A DNA stretch of 64,000 nt, from the NCBI GenBank assembly GCA_028720105.1, contig JAQYLI010000040.1, positions 124,001 to 188,000 on the forward strand, written 5' to 3'. Both the position numbers and the translations under genes were made by a program. The notes under the pieces are model-generated. The model searched no databases. It saw nothing but the letters and a program-made list of their open reading frames with translations, and had not been told where the DNA came from. Positions 31,087 through 40,166 of the stretch are shown here, in pieces (the stretch's first letter is position 1; each line of letters starts with the position of its first letter). This DNA is from Oscillospiraceae bacterium. GTDB taxonomy: Bacteria; Bacillota; Clostridia; Oscillospirales; Ruminococcaceae.

Positions 31087-32133
31087 TTACTCTGCGGTTT
31101 CGGAGGAGACGCTCGTTTCGGAAGATGTGCTGTCTGCACTTTCCATAAAGTCGTAGTTATCCTCGTCTATGGGCAGTGGCTGCACATCGGGGGTGGGGGG
31201 CAGGTCAAGACCGTCTATGCGGTGTTCTTTAAGGAAATTTGTCCAGAATTCAACGGCGTGGTCGTAATTTACCTGCATTTTATCCTTTTTCATTCCCATT
31301 GTATCTACGGGCTTTCTGAATGATACATACAGGTCGGTATCGTCCACTGTGTCTGCTCCCAGCATATCCATAAAATCAGTTCCTGCAAGGCGGTAGCCTA
31401 TTTCCTCGGCATAAGGGTCGTCGGGGAATATCTCACGGCAGTCTGCAAAAACGTCCTCAAGGGCGCCTATGGACTGATATGCGTCCTTATCTCCGATTAT
31501 CATTACCACAGTTCCCGACTGGAACTCGCCTATAAGCTTTGTACGGTCGCCCTGGGTATAGTAGAGCGATGCCATTGTATCGTCAGCATAGCCTGTGGGG
31601 ACGTAGTAGAGACGGGCAAGAGGTTCGCCGTCGCCGTTGTAGTCGGGGCAGTATTTGCTCCAAAGCTGGGTAAGCTCCCCGGAATAGTAGCTCATATCAT
31701 AATCGGCGGCTATGTACATCGACTGAACGTCGGGGCGTTCCTTGCGGATAAAGTCGTATACGAGGAATATCACAAGGGCTAAAAACATTATTCCAACTAT
31801 GATAAAGGCTTTGTTATGATAAAAAAAGTTGCCTATCTTTTCCCATACGGTATAGGTGCGGACTTCTTCGGGAGCGGTCTCTATATCCTCCTCGGATATA
31901 ACGCCCTGCTTGAGCTTCATAAGCTCTATGCGGTCATGCCTCAGCTTGTCCTCGTAGGCTTTGCGCTGCTTTTCCTCACGCTTGGCTCTTTCCTCGGCTA
32001 TTCTTGCTTCCTCGGCAAGCTCCGCCTTTCTGTCGGCGGCGTCTATCTCACGGACCGTTTGCAGAAAGGATTTGGGCTTTTCGGGCTTTTTATGATTGCT
32101 TTCATTTTCGGGATTTTTTTCCTTATCTTCCAT
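31087..32133 (-). CDS. Single-pass membrane protein with charged coiled-coil N-terminus
   Basis: No family is recognised. Residues 1-90 are highly charged and probably coiled-coil (ERAKREEKQRKAYEDKL). A single hydrophobic helix (AFIIVGIMFLALVIFLVYDFI) lies near 108-128. The C-terminal domain of about 210 residues is rich in D and Y, with aromatic and acidic patches (DYDMSYYSGELTQLWSKYCPDYNGDGEP), and lies on one side of the membrane, probably outside if the basic N-terminus is inside. It starts 115 bases after tsaB, past a terminator and its own promoter, and ends 22 bases before the VanY-like gene. Confidence 0.65.
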   Translation of the reverse strand: MEDKEKNPENESNHKKPEKPKSFLQTVREIDAADRKAELAEEARIAEERAKREEKQRKAYEDKLRHDRIELMKLKQGVISEEDIETAPEEVRTYTVWEKIGNFFYHNKAFIIVGIMFLALVIFLVYDFIRKERPDVQSMYIAADYDMSYYSGELTQLWSKYCPDYNGDGEPLARLYYVPTGYADDTMASLYYTQGDRTKLIGEFQSGTVVMIIGDKDAYQSIGALEDVFADCREIFPDDPYAEEIGYRLAGTDFMDMLGADTVDDTDLYVSFRKPVDTMGMKKDKMQVNYDHAVEFWTNFLKEHRIDGLDLPPTPDVQPLPIDEDNYDFMESADSTSSETSVSSETAE

Positions 32134-32153
32134 TTGGCACCTCTTTTAAATAT

Positions 32154-32182
32154 AAAAAGGGGAACGCTTTGCGCCGTTCCCC
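32154..32182 (-). terminator. Terminator after tsaB
   Basis: On the minus strand GGGGAACG and CGTTCCCC form a stem with a short loop, then TTTTTATATTT. Confidence 0.8.
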
Positions 32183-32208
32183 CCTATTTGATTTTTATTT
32201 ATAGTCAT

Positions 32209-32237
32209 ATTATAGCACAGGAATATTTTTTTTGCAA
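32209..32237 (-). promoter_or_regulatory. Promoter of the 348-aa membrane protein gene
   Basis: Minus-strand TTGCAA and TATAAT are separated by 17 bases with TGC before the -10 box. It lies inside the 3' end of the tsaB mRNA region, before the terminator. Confidence 0.6.
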
Positions 32238-32247
32238 GAGGGTAATT

Positions 32248-32964
32248 TCAGCCCAAGTGCTGCTTTCTTAGCTGCTCCGTTTCGCACAGATCCTTTTCCG
32301 CTTTGGTTATCTGTAAATACTCGGCGTTAAGGTCGTCGGGAGAGGAAAATCCCATATCCATTGCGGCATAGCAAAGGCTTGAGGCAAGGGGCGCTCTGAG
32401 CAGCGGGGGGGCGAGGGAGATATGGCTGCATTTATCTTTCAGCATATCATAAAGAGTTTCGGCGTAATCTCCCGTTAAGATGACATTCTCCGAGCGGCTT
32501 GAAAGCTCATTGACAAGCTGATCTGCGGGGGTGATGCCGTCCTCCCGTTCTCTTATAATGTTTCCGTTCTCTGCTTTAAAAAGAGCATTATATACAAGCT
32601 CCTGACGGGCGTGCATTACGGGGCAGATCATACTGTCCAAAGGGGCTGTTCCCTTGAAATTATACGCCAGCGACATAAGGGACGATACCCCTGCGCATTT
32701 TTTATCAAGCCCGAAGCAAAGCCCTTTTACTGCGGCTATGCCTATTCTGAGTCCCGTATACGACCCGGGGCCGCTTACGGCAGCAAAGCCCTCCACGTCG
32801 GAAAGGGTCTTTCCTGCGTCGGAGAGCATTTTTTTGCACATCGGCATTATCACCTGTGAATGGGTGAGCTTTGTTACAAAGGTGTTCTGAGCAAGCACTG
32901 TATCCTCGGTGCAGAGGGCGCAGGAAGCGGTTTTTCCCGATGTGTCAATTCCAAGTATCAGCAA
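32248..32964 (-). CDS. tsaB: tRNA threonylcarbamoyladenosine biosynthesis protein TsaB
   Basis: TsaB acts with TsaD and TsaE in making the N6-threonylcarbamoyl modification at tRNA position 37. The N-terminus LILGIDTSGKTASCAL and the motif AAVSGPGSYTGLRIGIAAVKGL are diagnostic. At 238 residues it is normal. It starts with TTG after GGAGGG and overlaps the end of tsaE by 20 bases, a common arrangement. tsaD is not in the window. Confidence 0.95.
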   Translation of the reverse strand: MLILGIDTSGKTASCALCTEDTVLAQNTFVTKLTHSQVIMPMCKKMLSDAGKTLSDVEGFAAVSGPGSYTGLRIGIAAVKGLCFGLDKKCAGVSSLMSLAYNFKGTAPLDSMICPVMHARQELVYNALFKAENGNIIREREDGITPADQLVNELSSRSENVILTGDYAETLYDMLKDKCSHISLAPPLLRAPLASSLCYAAMDMGFSSPDDLNAEYLQITKAEKDLCETEQLRKQHLG

Positions 32965-33424
32965 ATTTAGTCCCTCCGGTGGGGTCGGTCAGGGTGATCT
33001 TCCTGCCGCCGTTTTCTGTTATCTCAAGAGTGACGGTTATGGTGCTGCCGTCAAGCTCATCTTCAATATTTTCCGACCACTCGGCGGCTATTACCGAGTC
33101 CTCGGACATATAATCGAAAAAGCCTGTGGTCTCAAGGGCTTCTCCGCCGCTTATGCGGTACATATCAAAATGATAAAGGGACAGACCGTTCCCGTGATAT
33201 TCGTTTACGATGGCAAAGGTGGGAGAGGAAACGTTGTCCTCGAGACCCATTCCCATTGCAAGACCTCGGGTGAAGGTGGTTTTTCCCGCTCCGAGACCGC
33301 CTTTATATGCAATAACTTCTCCGCCCGTGAGACGCTTTCCCAGGCTTATGCCTGCTTTTATGGTCTCCTCGGGGGTGTTTGTGAATACGGTTTCCGAATA
33401 TGGTGCCACGGCTGCTCCTTTCAT
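32945..33424 (-). CDS. tsaE: tRNA threonylcarbamoyladenosine ATPase TsaE
   Basis: This ATPase supports the TsaD-TsaB complex. Walker A is GGLGAGKTTF at about residues 42-51, Walker B-like residues follow in YHFDMYRI, and VIAAEWSENIED is the usual C-terminal motif. The length, 159 residues, is typical. The ATG at 33424 overlaps the stop of the GNAT gene by 4 bases, so it is translationally coupled to that gene. Confidence 0.95.
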   Translation of the reverse strand: MKGAAVAPYSETVFTNTPEETIKAGISLGKRLTGGEVIAYKGGLGAGKTTFTRGLAMGMGLEDNVSSPTFAIVNEYHGNGLSLYHFDMYRISGGEALETTGFFDYMSEDSVIAAEWSENIEDELDGSTITVTLEITENGGRKITLTDPTGGTKFADTWN

Positions 33425-34470
33425 ACGCTGCCCATATTTTTTAGCAGCTCGTCAACGTCCGAAGCGGCGGTCAGCAGGCTTTTCAGCTTTTCGCTAAGGT
33501 CATTGCCGCCAATTGCGCTGCTATTTCCGTCGGGAGTATGCTCCGTTTCGGCAGGGATACCACTGCTGTGGGCTGCGTCATACTCCGCTTCTGCCTCGTC
33601 GGCTCCCGAAATAAGACGGGAGATGTTCTCGTCCGACCTTTCGGGACAGGCTATGCTGGCGGTGTTCATTGAGGGCGTAACGCTCATTACGCGGAATTTC
33701 TCACAGAAAAAGCTGATGTCGTCGTCCTCAAGAGAGCGTATCTTATACCGCTTCTTCTCGGCGTAGCCGTATTTCTCGGTGCAGATTATATCAAAGCCGA
33801 AAAGCGGCGTTCTCACTCCGAGACAGCCTATTTCAAACTCGCTTACATTTTCAAAAATAATTTCGGCGCTGAATTTAACGGGGGCGTTGCTGTAAAGTAT
33901 CATTCGGATAAAGGGGACCTTTACCCCCTCGCTGCCGATACCGCTGTAATAGCTGAAATCGCCGAATGCGTCGAAATTATACCAGTAGAAATCCTCGGAA
34001 AGCTCGGTTATCTGGTCTATACCGTAGATATCTCCGAATTGCTTTTTCAGGGCGCTTCTTTCCTCGCACTGAGGCATAGGCTTTCTCATTCCCACGGGCA
34101 TTTTTTCAAAGCCCATTCCCTCATACCAGGGGATAAGGCTGTCCTCGCAGAATATCTGGACGCTGAGCTTATATATGCCCGACTGACAGTATTCCACGAT
34201 TTTTTGTACTATCTGAGCGCCTATGCCGTGCCTGCGGTAATCGGTGCGGACGCATATTCCGCTCATTATGGCGGCTATAAGACCGTCTGAGGCTACTCTG
34301 CCCAGGCCCACCAGAGTATCGCCGTCATAGGCGTAGCAGGAATAAAAGCTGGCGTTGGCTTTTTCGATATCCTCATCGGTGTAGCCGCTGAGATTATACC
34401 ATTCGAGAGCTTTGTAAAGATCTATTGTATCTGTGGGCTTTTTCAGCTCGGACACGTATTCTATATCCAC
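33421..34470 (-). CDS. GNAT acetyltransferase fused to an extra C-terminal domain
   Basis: The N-terminal GNAT domain (about residues 1-140) contains the acetyl-CoA loop ICVRTDYRRHGIGAQIV. It is followed by about 140 residues of beta-rich sequence (EDFYWYNFDAFGDFSYYSGIGSEGVKVPFIRMILYSNAPVKF) of unknown fold and a low-complexity acidic tail. I place the start at the GTG at 34470, which has GGGAGG 7 bases upstream, instead of 34503. Target unknown. It heads the tsaE-tsaB operon but there is no rimI-like evidence beyond the GNAT fold. Confidence 0.7.
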   Translation of the reverse strand: MDIEYVSELKKPTDTIDLYKALEWYNLSGYTDEDIEKANASFYSCYAYDGDTLVGLGRVASDGLIAAIMSGICVRTDYRRHGIGAQIVQKIVEYCQSGIYKLSVQIFCEDSLIPWYEGMGFEKMPVGMRKPMPQCEERSALKKQFGDIYGIDQITELSEDFYWYNFDAFGDFSYYSGIGSEGVKVPFIRMILYSNAPVKFSAEIIFENVSEFEIGCLGVRTPLFGFDIICTEKYGYAEKKRYKIRSLEDDDISFFCEKFRVMSVTPSMNTASIACPERSDENISRLISGADEAEAEYDAAHSSGIPAETEHTPDGNSSAIGGNDLSEKLKSLLTAASDVDELLKNMGSV

Positions 34471-34595
34471 AAAATTCCCTCCCGCCGCATTTTTCTTGCA
34501 CATAACCCTATTTTATCACAACATAGCGGAAAGGTCAAGTTATATTTTGTAAACAGTCGAATTTATTAACGGGAAAATATGTTTGGGATATAACA

Positions 34596-34624
34596 GATAT
34601 CTCCCCGCCGGAGACGGGGAGATA
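34596..34624 (-). terminator. Hairpin after the hybrid histidine kinase gene
   Basis: TATCTCCCCG and CGGGGAGATA form a perfect stem just after the stop at 34629, but the T-run on the minus strand is poor. Confidence 0.5.
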
Positions 34625-34628
34625 CGTA

Positions 34629-37547
34629 CTATCTGAGAGTGTTTGTCCATTCATCGACGATCTTGCAGCAAAGCTCGATATCGGAGTCCTCGGCTGCCTT
34701 TTTCAGCTTGAGAAACAGTTCGGTATGAGCGTCGGAAAAGTGCATATTTCCCATCTGTTCCACCGCCTCGTCGATAAGCAGGGAATCAAAATCGTCCAGT
34801 GCACTCTGCATTTTACTGAGGACGGCTCTGACTTCATCGGTGTCCGATATATTCTTTTTGCCCTCCGACGCGGCTATCTGACGCCATATGCCTATCACGG
34901 CAGAGCACATATCAATATCGCCGGCTTCGGCAAATGCACGTAGCTTTTCAAAGCATTGGGTCTGCGCAGATGTAAAGCTGTATTCGGACATCTTTTCCAG
35001 AACCTCGTCCATAGCGAGAGTATCCATAGTCTCCAGCGCTTCGGTCATACTGTCAAGGAGCATTGAGACCACGCTGCGATCTGCCGCCAAGACCTGCGTC
35101 TTGCCCGAAAGCTCGGGGAATAGGGGCGCAAGGATATCCTTATATCTGAGATAATGGGCGATAAGGTCGCTGGTCTTTGCAAGAATGAGGTCAACGTCAA
35201 GCTCGTTTCCTGCCTTCTCAAGTCTTGCCGCAAGCTCCGCAAGAGCGTCTGCGCCTATCTGCTTTGAGGTGCTTTTCAGCGAATGTACCTCAATGGTATA
35301 GCCTTTGATGTTGCTCTTTTCAAGGGCTTCCGTTATTATTGCCGCACGCTTGTCGATGGAGAGATAATACTCCCTTAGTATCTGCATATAAAGCTTTTCG
35401 CTGCCTAAAAGGGAGATAGCCTGTTTTGTATTAAGTCCCTCGATAACAAGGCTTCCTGTGGTCTTTTCGGCAGGCTGCGGCTGTGATTTTTCGGACACTG
35501 CAGGGATTATCTTTTCCTTTGGCAGCCATTTCCTTATCATTGCAACGATATCCGATACCTCGATAGGCTTTGCCACAAAGTCGTTCATACCCTCCTGTAT
35601 GAACATTTCCTTTGTCCCGCCTATGGCATTGGCTGTAAGGGCGATAATTGGAACATTTTCATAGCCCACGATAAGCCTGCGGATAATATGGGTAGTTTCA
35701 ACTCCGTCAACTCCGGGCATCATATGGTCCATAAACACAATGTCATATTTAATTTTCTTGACCTTTTCGATAGTTTCCGAAGCGCCGTTTGCCGTATCCA
35801 CCTGCATTCCGAGAGGCTCGATAATACCGCAGGCAACGGTCAGATTGATAGGATTGTCGTCAACGATAAGAATATGTGCGTCGGGAGCGGTAAACGGGAA
35901 ATTGTCGTTTTCCGAGCCGCTGTCGGGAAGAATATCGTCGCCGAGACCCAGTGCTGAATAAAGTCCCAGGGAATATATAGGCTTATGCAGCATTTTCACA
36001 CGGGGCTGATTTACGTCATTGGGGCTGTCGTAAGGGGCAAGCAGCAGGCATTTCAGCTCTGGATTATCCATTACCGATTTTTTTATCCTGTCGCTGAACA
36101 GATGCTTTTCAACAATGATATAGCCGTCTTTTATGCTCTCAAGGCTTCCCTGGTATTCGAGATTGATATACTTGATGCCCAGCGTGTCAAGGTCTTTGCA
36201 TACCTGAGCATAAACATACTCGTTTTCGATTATCAGCGCCGCTTTTACGCTGTTGTCGGGACAGGGTATGGACGGAGCTGAGTTAATGATCTTCTGCGGC
36301 AGCTCCACATAAAATGTGCTTCCCTTTTCATATTCGCTTTCAACAGTTATATTGCCGTTCATAAGCTTCAGAAGCTGCTGTGAGATGGCAAGACCCAGTC
36401 CGGTGCCCTCAATGTTTCGGTTTCTCTTGCTGTCAACCTGCTGGAAGGAGCGGAAGAGCTTTCCGATATCCTGCTTTTTGATGCCTATGCCCGTATCCCT
36501 GATGACAGTCTTCAGCATAATATTATCGCTGTCGATCTGCGAGAATGATATGGACATATGAACCTCGCCATGTTCGGTAAATTTAACGGCGTTATTCAGA
36601 AGATTAAGAAGTATCTGCTGTATTCTGATATTGTCTCCGTACAGCTTGTGGGGGAGCTTCGGGTCAAAATCCACCGTAAATTCCATATCCTTTGAGCCTA
36701 TTCTGGTATTTACGATATTGGCAAGGTCGTTTACGATGGAAAGCGGCTCGTAGACCACTTCCACGATATTCATTTTGCCCGATTCTATCTTTGAAAAATC
36801 CAGGATATCGTTGATGATAACAAGCAGATTTTTTCCCGATGAACGTATCTGTCTCACATACTGCTTCGCCTGGGGGGTCATTTCTTCGCGCAGAGCCATT
36901 TCCGCCATTCCGAGGACTGCGTTCATAGGAGTTCTTATCTCGTGGCTCATATTTGCAAGAAAGTCGGATTTCTGCGCCGCAGCCTGCATTGCCTGTCTGC
37001 TGAGCTTTATAGTCTCATAGGACTTGTATGCCATATCGGAAATTACGCCTGCAAATTCGTAAATAAACTGAGTGGAACGTTCTATGGCTGCTTTGGGAAC
37101 TATCTGGGTCTTGCGTGCAGCTTCAAGAAATCCCTCTTCGTCAACGCCTATCTCTTTTGCTATCTCACGCATTTTTTCATAATCAGGCTCTTCGGACAGG
37201 ACCTGACCGCCGATAAAGCTGCCTATCATACAGTCGCCCAGCATTACCGGCGCGGCGAAATCGACCAGATGTGCGTGGCAGAAGTATGAAACGGGCTTGC
37301 TGCTCTCAAGCGCCATTATGGCTCCGTCGCGGTCGCATTTTTCGCACCTCGCTCTGCCTACGGGGGATTTTCGGCAGTAATTTGTGCAAAATTCGGAAAA
37401 ATTCGACCCTTCGGTGATGGGTATTCCGTTTTCATCGGTGGTCAGAGCCGCCATTCGCGCCATTTTCGAGAAAGAGTCCTGTATCTTCTGCAGGGTCTCC
37501 ACCGGGATAAGGTCGGTAAGATGCAGTTCTTCGCCCATGTATTTCAT
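34629..37547 (-). CDS. Hybrid sensor histidine kinase with PocR, pseudo-receiver, receiver, Hpt and C-terminal repeats
   Basis: A 972-residue signalling kinase. Residues 10-190 are a PocR-type sensory domain with conserved cysteines (CTNYCRK, CEKCDRDGA, YFCHAHLVDFAAPV). The HisKA box is FLANMSHEIRTPMN (H202). The ATPase motifs are LLNLLNNAVKFTEHGEV, RDTGIGI and GTGLGLAIS. A degenerate receiver without the Asp (about 430-545) is followed by a true receiver (ILIVDDNPINL, FMDHMMPG; about 560-680). An Hpt domain (EVHSLKSTSKQIGA, about 745) is followed by two tandem repeats of about 70 residues at the end. No membrane segment is present, so it is cytoplasmic. It is adjacent to the response regulator gene. 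Confidence 0.88.
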   Translation of the reverse strand: MKYMGEELHLTDLIPVETLQKIQDSFSKMARMAALTTDENGIPITEGSNFSEFCTNYCRKSPVGRARCEKCDRDGAIMALESSKPVSYFCHAHLVDFAAPVMLGDCMIGSFIGGQVLSEEPDYEKMREIAKEIGVDEEGFLEAARKTQIVPKAAIERSTQFIYEFAGVISDMAYKSYETIKLSRQAMQAAAQKSDFLANMSHEIRTPMNAVLGMAEMALREEMTPQAKQYVRQIRSSGKNLLVIINDILDFSKIESGKMNIVEVVYEPLSIVNDLANIVNTRIGSKDMEFTVDFDPKLPHKLYGDNIRIQQILLNLLNNAVKFTEHGEVHMSISFSQIDSDNIMLKTVIRDTGIGIKKQDIGKLFRSFQQVDSKRNRNIEGTGLGLAISQQLLKLMNGNITVESEYEKGSTFYVELPQKIINSAPSIPCPDNSVKAALIIENEYVYAQVCKDLDTLGIKYINLEYQGSLESIKDGYIIVEKHLFSDRIKKSVMDNPELKCLLLAPYDSPNDVNQPRVKMLHKPIYSLGLYSALGLGDDILPDSGSENDNFPFTAPDAHILIVDDNPINLTVACGIIEPLGMQVDTANGASETIEKVKKIKYDIVFMDHMMPGVDGVETTHIIRRLIVGYENVPIIALTANAIGGTKEMFIQEGMNDFVAKPIEVSDIVAMIRKWLPKEKIIPAVSEKSQPQPAEKTTGSLVIEGLNTKQAISLLGSEKLYMQILREYYLSIDKRAAIITEALEKSNIKGYTIEVHSLKSTSKQIGADALAELAARLEKAGNELDVDLILAKTSDLIAHYLRYKDILAPLFPELSGKTQVLAADRSVVSMLLDSMTEALETMDTLAMDEVLEKMSEYSFTSAQTQCFEKLRAFAEAGDIDMCSAVIGIWRQIAASEGKKNISDTDEVRAVLSKMQSALDDFDSLLIDEAVEQMGNMHFSDAHTELFLKLKKAAEDSDIELCCKIVDEWTNTLR

Positions 37548-37560
37548 ATGAATTCACCTC

Positions 37561-38379
37561 TCAGCCCAGCAGTGAGTTTATGGTCTCGTTTACTCTTTCC
37601 ATATTTATGGGTTTGAGCAGGTAGCCCTGGGGCTTGAGCGAAAGGACCTCGGTGATCTTTTCGCGGTCTGCTATGCCTGTGAGGAATACCACGGGGATAT
37701 CCTTTGCGCTGTCGAGCCTTTTTATCCTTTTGAAAACCTCGGGACCTGTCTCCACGGGCATCTGGTAATCCAGGAAAATAAGGTCGGGGGTTTTTGTTTC
37801 CAGAAATTTAAGCGCAATTCTTCCGCTTACTGTGGCTGTGACATCATATCTGTCCTCGAGGGCGGATTTGAGCAGCTTCAAAATATTTTTGTCATCGTCC
37901 ACAATAAGGATATGCTTCTTCACATTGAGCTTTTTCTTCTCAAGCTCCTCTGCTGCCCTGCGTTCCGCCTCTTCCTTTTCCTTGGCTATCCGTTCCTTTT
38001 CTTCCTCGATATTACGCAGCAGACGGTTTATTTTATCGCTTATTGCCGAAATGGTGATGGGGCGTGACAGGATAAGGTCAATGATCTTTTCGTTCTCGTT
38101 TTCGGAAGTATAAAGCTCGAAGCAGTCCTCGTTTGTGACTACGATAACGGGAACATTGCCGTATTCCTCATTGGTTTTCAGCCGCTTTATCTGGGACATA
38201 AGTTGAACATCGGCATATTCCGCAATGCACACGTATGCATCGGGCTTGAACATTTCGTAATGCGCACTGAGATCGGTCCAGTATCCCGATGTGCTCATAC
38301 AAGTAAATCCGGTGGAATTTACAAAAAAATCTCTGAGTAAAGCTGAGCTGCCGCCGTTAACAAGTATTTTGTATTTCAT
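37561..38379 (-). CDS. Response regulator with N-terminal pseudo-receiver
   Basis: The 272-residue protein has an N-terminal domain of about 115 residues with a receiver-like fold but no phosphorylatable aspartate, a charged helical linker (EEEKERIAKEKEEAERRAAEELEKKK), and a canonical receiver (HILIVDDDKNI; phosphoacceptor D204 in LIFLDYQMP; FLTGIAD; GYLLKPI). There is no output domain, so it probably works through protein contacts. It lies 13 bases ahead of the hybrid kinase on the same strand and shares its promoter. It probably accepts phosphate from that kinase. Confidence 0.85.
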   Translation of the reverse strand: MKYKILVNGGSSALLRDFFVNSTGFTCMSTSGYWTDLSAHYEMFKPDAYVCIAEYADVQLMSQIKRLKTNEEYGNVPVIVVTNEDCFELYTSENENEKIIDLILSRPITISAISDKINRLLRNIEEEKERIAKEKEEAERRAAEELEKKKLNVKKHILIVDDDKNILKLLKSALEDRYDVTATVSGRIALKFLETKTPDLIFLDYQMPVETGPEVFKRIKRLDSAKDIPVVFLTGIADREKITEVLSLKPQGYLLKPINMERVNETINSLLG

Positions 38380-38426
38380 ACCGATGTACCTCCTGATTAT
38401 GCAGATGTTTAGTATCCGTTAAGATT

Positions 38427-38455
38427 ATTTTATCGTATTTTGTAATGTTTGTCAA
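38427..38455 (-). promoter_or_regulatory. Promoter of the response regulator / hybrid kinase operon
   Basis: Minus-strand TTGACA and TAAAAT are separated by 17 bases, about 47 bases ahead of the start codon. Confidence 0.6.
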
Positions 38456-38545
38456 TAGTTTACACTGTAATATTAACGAGGTTTACATCAGCTTTTCTCA
38501 AAAAAGTTGCATTTTTTCCTTATTTTATTCCGGAGAGATATGCCG

Positions 38546-38584
38546 AAATAAAGCTGACCGCCCAGGCTTCAAGCCTGAGCGGTC
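38546..38584 (-). terminator. Terminator after cysK
   Basis: GACCGCTCAGGCTT and AAGCCTGGGCGGTC form a long stem on the minus strand (one mismatch), followed by AGCTTTATTT. Confidence 0.7.
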
Positions 38585-38596
38585 GATTTTGACATA

Positions 38597-39526
38597 TTAT
38601 TCGGAGAACATTGCGGTAGAAAGATACCTCTCGCCTGTGTCGGGGAGAAGGGCAACAATGGTCTTGCCTTTGTTTTCGGGACGCTTGGCAAGCTGTATAG
38701 CCGCATAAAGAGCCGCACCCGAGGAAATTCCCACTAAAACGCCCTCAGTCTTGGCAATTCTTCTGCCTGTTTCAAAAGCGTCATCGTTCTCAACGGGGAG
38801 AATTTCGTCATAGATCTTAGTGTCAAGAGTGTCGGGAACAAAGCCTGCGCCGATACCCTGAATTTTGTGAGGACCTGCGGTGCCCTTGGAAAGAACGGGA
38901 GAGGAGGCAGGCTCAACAGCAACGATCTTTACATTGGGATTTTTGGATTTCAGATATTTTCCCGTACCAGTGATAGTACCGCCTGTGCCAACGCCTGCAA
39001 CGAAAATATCAACGGTTCCGTCGGTGTCGTCCCAAATCTCAACGCCTGTGGTCTTTTCGTGAGCCGCAGGGTTAGCGGGATTTGAGAACTGAGAGGGGAT
39101 AAAGCTGTCGGGAATTTCCTTGGCAAGCTCCTCAGCCTTTGCAATAGCGCCTTTCATACCCTTTGCGCCCTCGGTGAGAACCAGCTCAGCGCCGTATGCC
39201 TTCATAAGCTTTCTGCGCTCCACGCTCATTGTTTCGGGCATTGCGATAATGAGCTTGTAGCCCTTAGCCGCAGCCGCCGAAGCAAGACCTATGCCCGTAT
39301 TTCCGCTGGTAGGCTCGATAATGGTGCTGCCGGGCTTCAAAACGCCCTTAGCCTCGGCGTCCTCCAGCATAGCCTTGGCAATTCTGTCCTTAACGCTGCC
39401 TGCGGGATTGAAATACTCAAGCTTTGCATAAATTTTAGCCTCAAGCTTCTCCTCTTTCTCGATATTCTCAAGCTCAAGCAGGGGGGTGTGACCGATAAGG
39501 TCGGTGATCTTCTTATAAACCTTCAT
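38597..39526 (-). CDS. cysK: Cysteine synthase A (O-acetylserine sulfhydrylase)
   Basis: The PLP enzyme joins O-acetylserine and sulphide to make cysteine. The PLP lysine is in [11 protein letters not shown] (K46), the substrate loop is [10 protein letters not shown], and the phosphate-binding loop is [10 protein letters not shown], all diagnostic. The 309-residue length is typical of CysK. It is the single gene behind its own promoter and a short palindrome, which suggests sulphur-dependent control. No cysE is close by. Confidence 0.96.
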   Translation of the reverse strand: MKVYKKITDLIGHTPLLELENIEKEEKLEAKIYAKLEYFNPAGSVKDRIAKAMLEDAEAKGVLKPGSTIIEPTSGNTGIGLASAAAAKGYKLIIAMPETMSVERRKLMKAYGAELVLTEGAKGMKGAIAKAEELAKEIPDSFIPSQFSNPANPAAHEKTTGVEIWDDTDGTVDIFVAGVGTGGTITGTGKYLKSKNPNVKIVAVEPASSPVLSKGTAGPHKIQGIGAGFVPDTLDTKIYDEILPVENDDAFETGRRIAKTEGVLVGISSGAALYAAIQLAKRPENKGKTIVALLPDTGERYLSTAMFSE

Positions 39527-39563
39527 ATGTATCCGCCTTTCTGATGTTTTAAATGTTAAATAT

Positions 39564-39578
39564 AGATATTTCCTATCT
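39564..39578. promoter_or_regulatory. Palindrome in the cysK leader
   Basis: AGATA-TTTCC-TATCT is an inverted repeat 5-19 bases after the predicted cysK transcription start, an operator-like place. Rrf2-type (CymR) regulators control cysK in Firmicutes, but this is not a match to their consensus that I can confirm. Confidence 0.35.
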
Positions 39579-39589
39579 GTTTAATATGA

Positions 39590-39618
39590 ATTATATCACA
39601 ACGTTTCTTATTTGTCAA
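39590..39618 (-). promoter_or_regulatory. Promoter of cysK
   Basis: Minus-strand TTGACA and TATAAT are separated by 17 bases with TGTGA before the -10 box (extended -10). Confidence 0.75.
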
Positions 39619-39667
39619 GTATTTACTGAAATTTTTTTCGGGAACGGAAAAATTTTTTCAGCGTATG

Positions 39668-39736
39668 TAACGTTACCGAGCCGACAGTCTGATATCCAAG
39701 TAAATTACAGAACGTCTCGCTGCGGGTCGTCACCCG
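39668..39736. repeat. Dispersed intergenic repeat, copy 2
   Basis: This copy shares TAACGTTACCGAGCCG and GCGGGTCGTCACCCG with 6683-6754. It abuts the stop codon of the cytidine deaminase gene on the minus strand, the same position relative to a gene as copy 1. Confidence 0.65.
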
Positions 39737-39737
39737 C

Positions 39738-40121
39738 TTATAGTTTAAAGCCGTGGGGCATAAGCTCCTCAAGGGTGAAAATCTCAAGTTCGCCCTTGTC
39801 ATTTCGCAAAATAATACGGAAACCCTCTTCCGCAAATTCGCTTAAAAACTGCCTGCAAATGCCGCAGGGAAAGGTAAGCCCGCCCCCCGCATTTGCGATA
39901 GCAATAGCGGAAAAACGTACCGCACCCTCGGAAACCGCCTTTACGGCAGCAGTCCTCTCGGCGCAAATCCCCGCCCCGTAGGAGGAATTTTCCACATTAC
40001 ACCCCGTAAACACCCGTTCGTCCGAGGAAAGGAGAGCCGCCCCCACCTTGAATTTTGAGTAGGGCGCATAAGCGTTTTCGCAGGCTTTTTCTGCAAGTTC
40101 CATAAGTTTGTTGTCGGTCAT
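39738..40121 (-). CDS. cdd: Cytidine deaminase
   Basis: The enzyme deaminates cytidine and deoxycytidine for pyrimidine salvage. The catalytic zinc motif is CAERTAA with the second part PCGICRQ, and SSYGAGICAERTAAVKAVSEG is the usual context. At 127 residues it is typical of the small tetrameric type. AAAGGAA precedes the ATG. It lies between the cysK promoter region and the NUDIX pseudogene and appears to stand alone. Confidence 0.95.
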   Translation of the reverse strand: MTDNKLMELAEKACENAYAPYSKFKVGAALLSSDERVFTGCNVENSSYGAGICAERTAAVKAVSEGAVRFSAIAIANAGGGLTFPCGICRQFLSEFAEEGFRIILRNDKGELEIFTLEELMPHGFKL

Positions 40122-40166
40122 AGCAATGTTCCTTTCTGTAAATATTCATATAAAATGGAAATTGAT

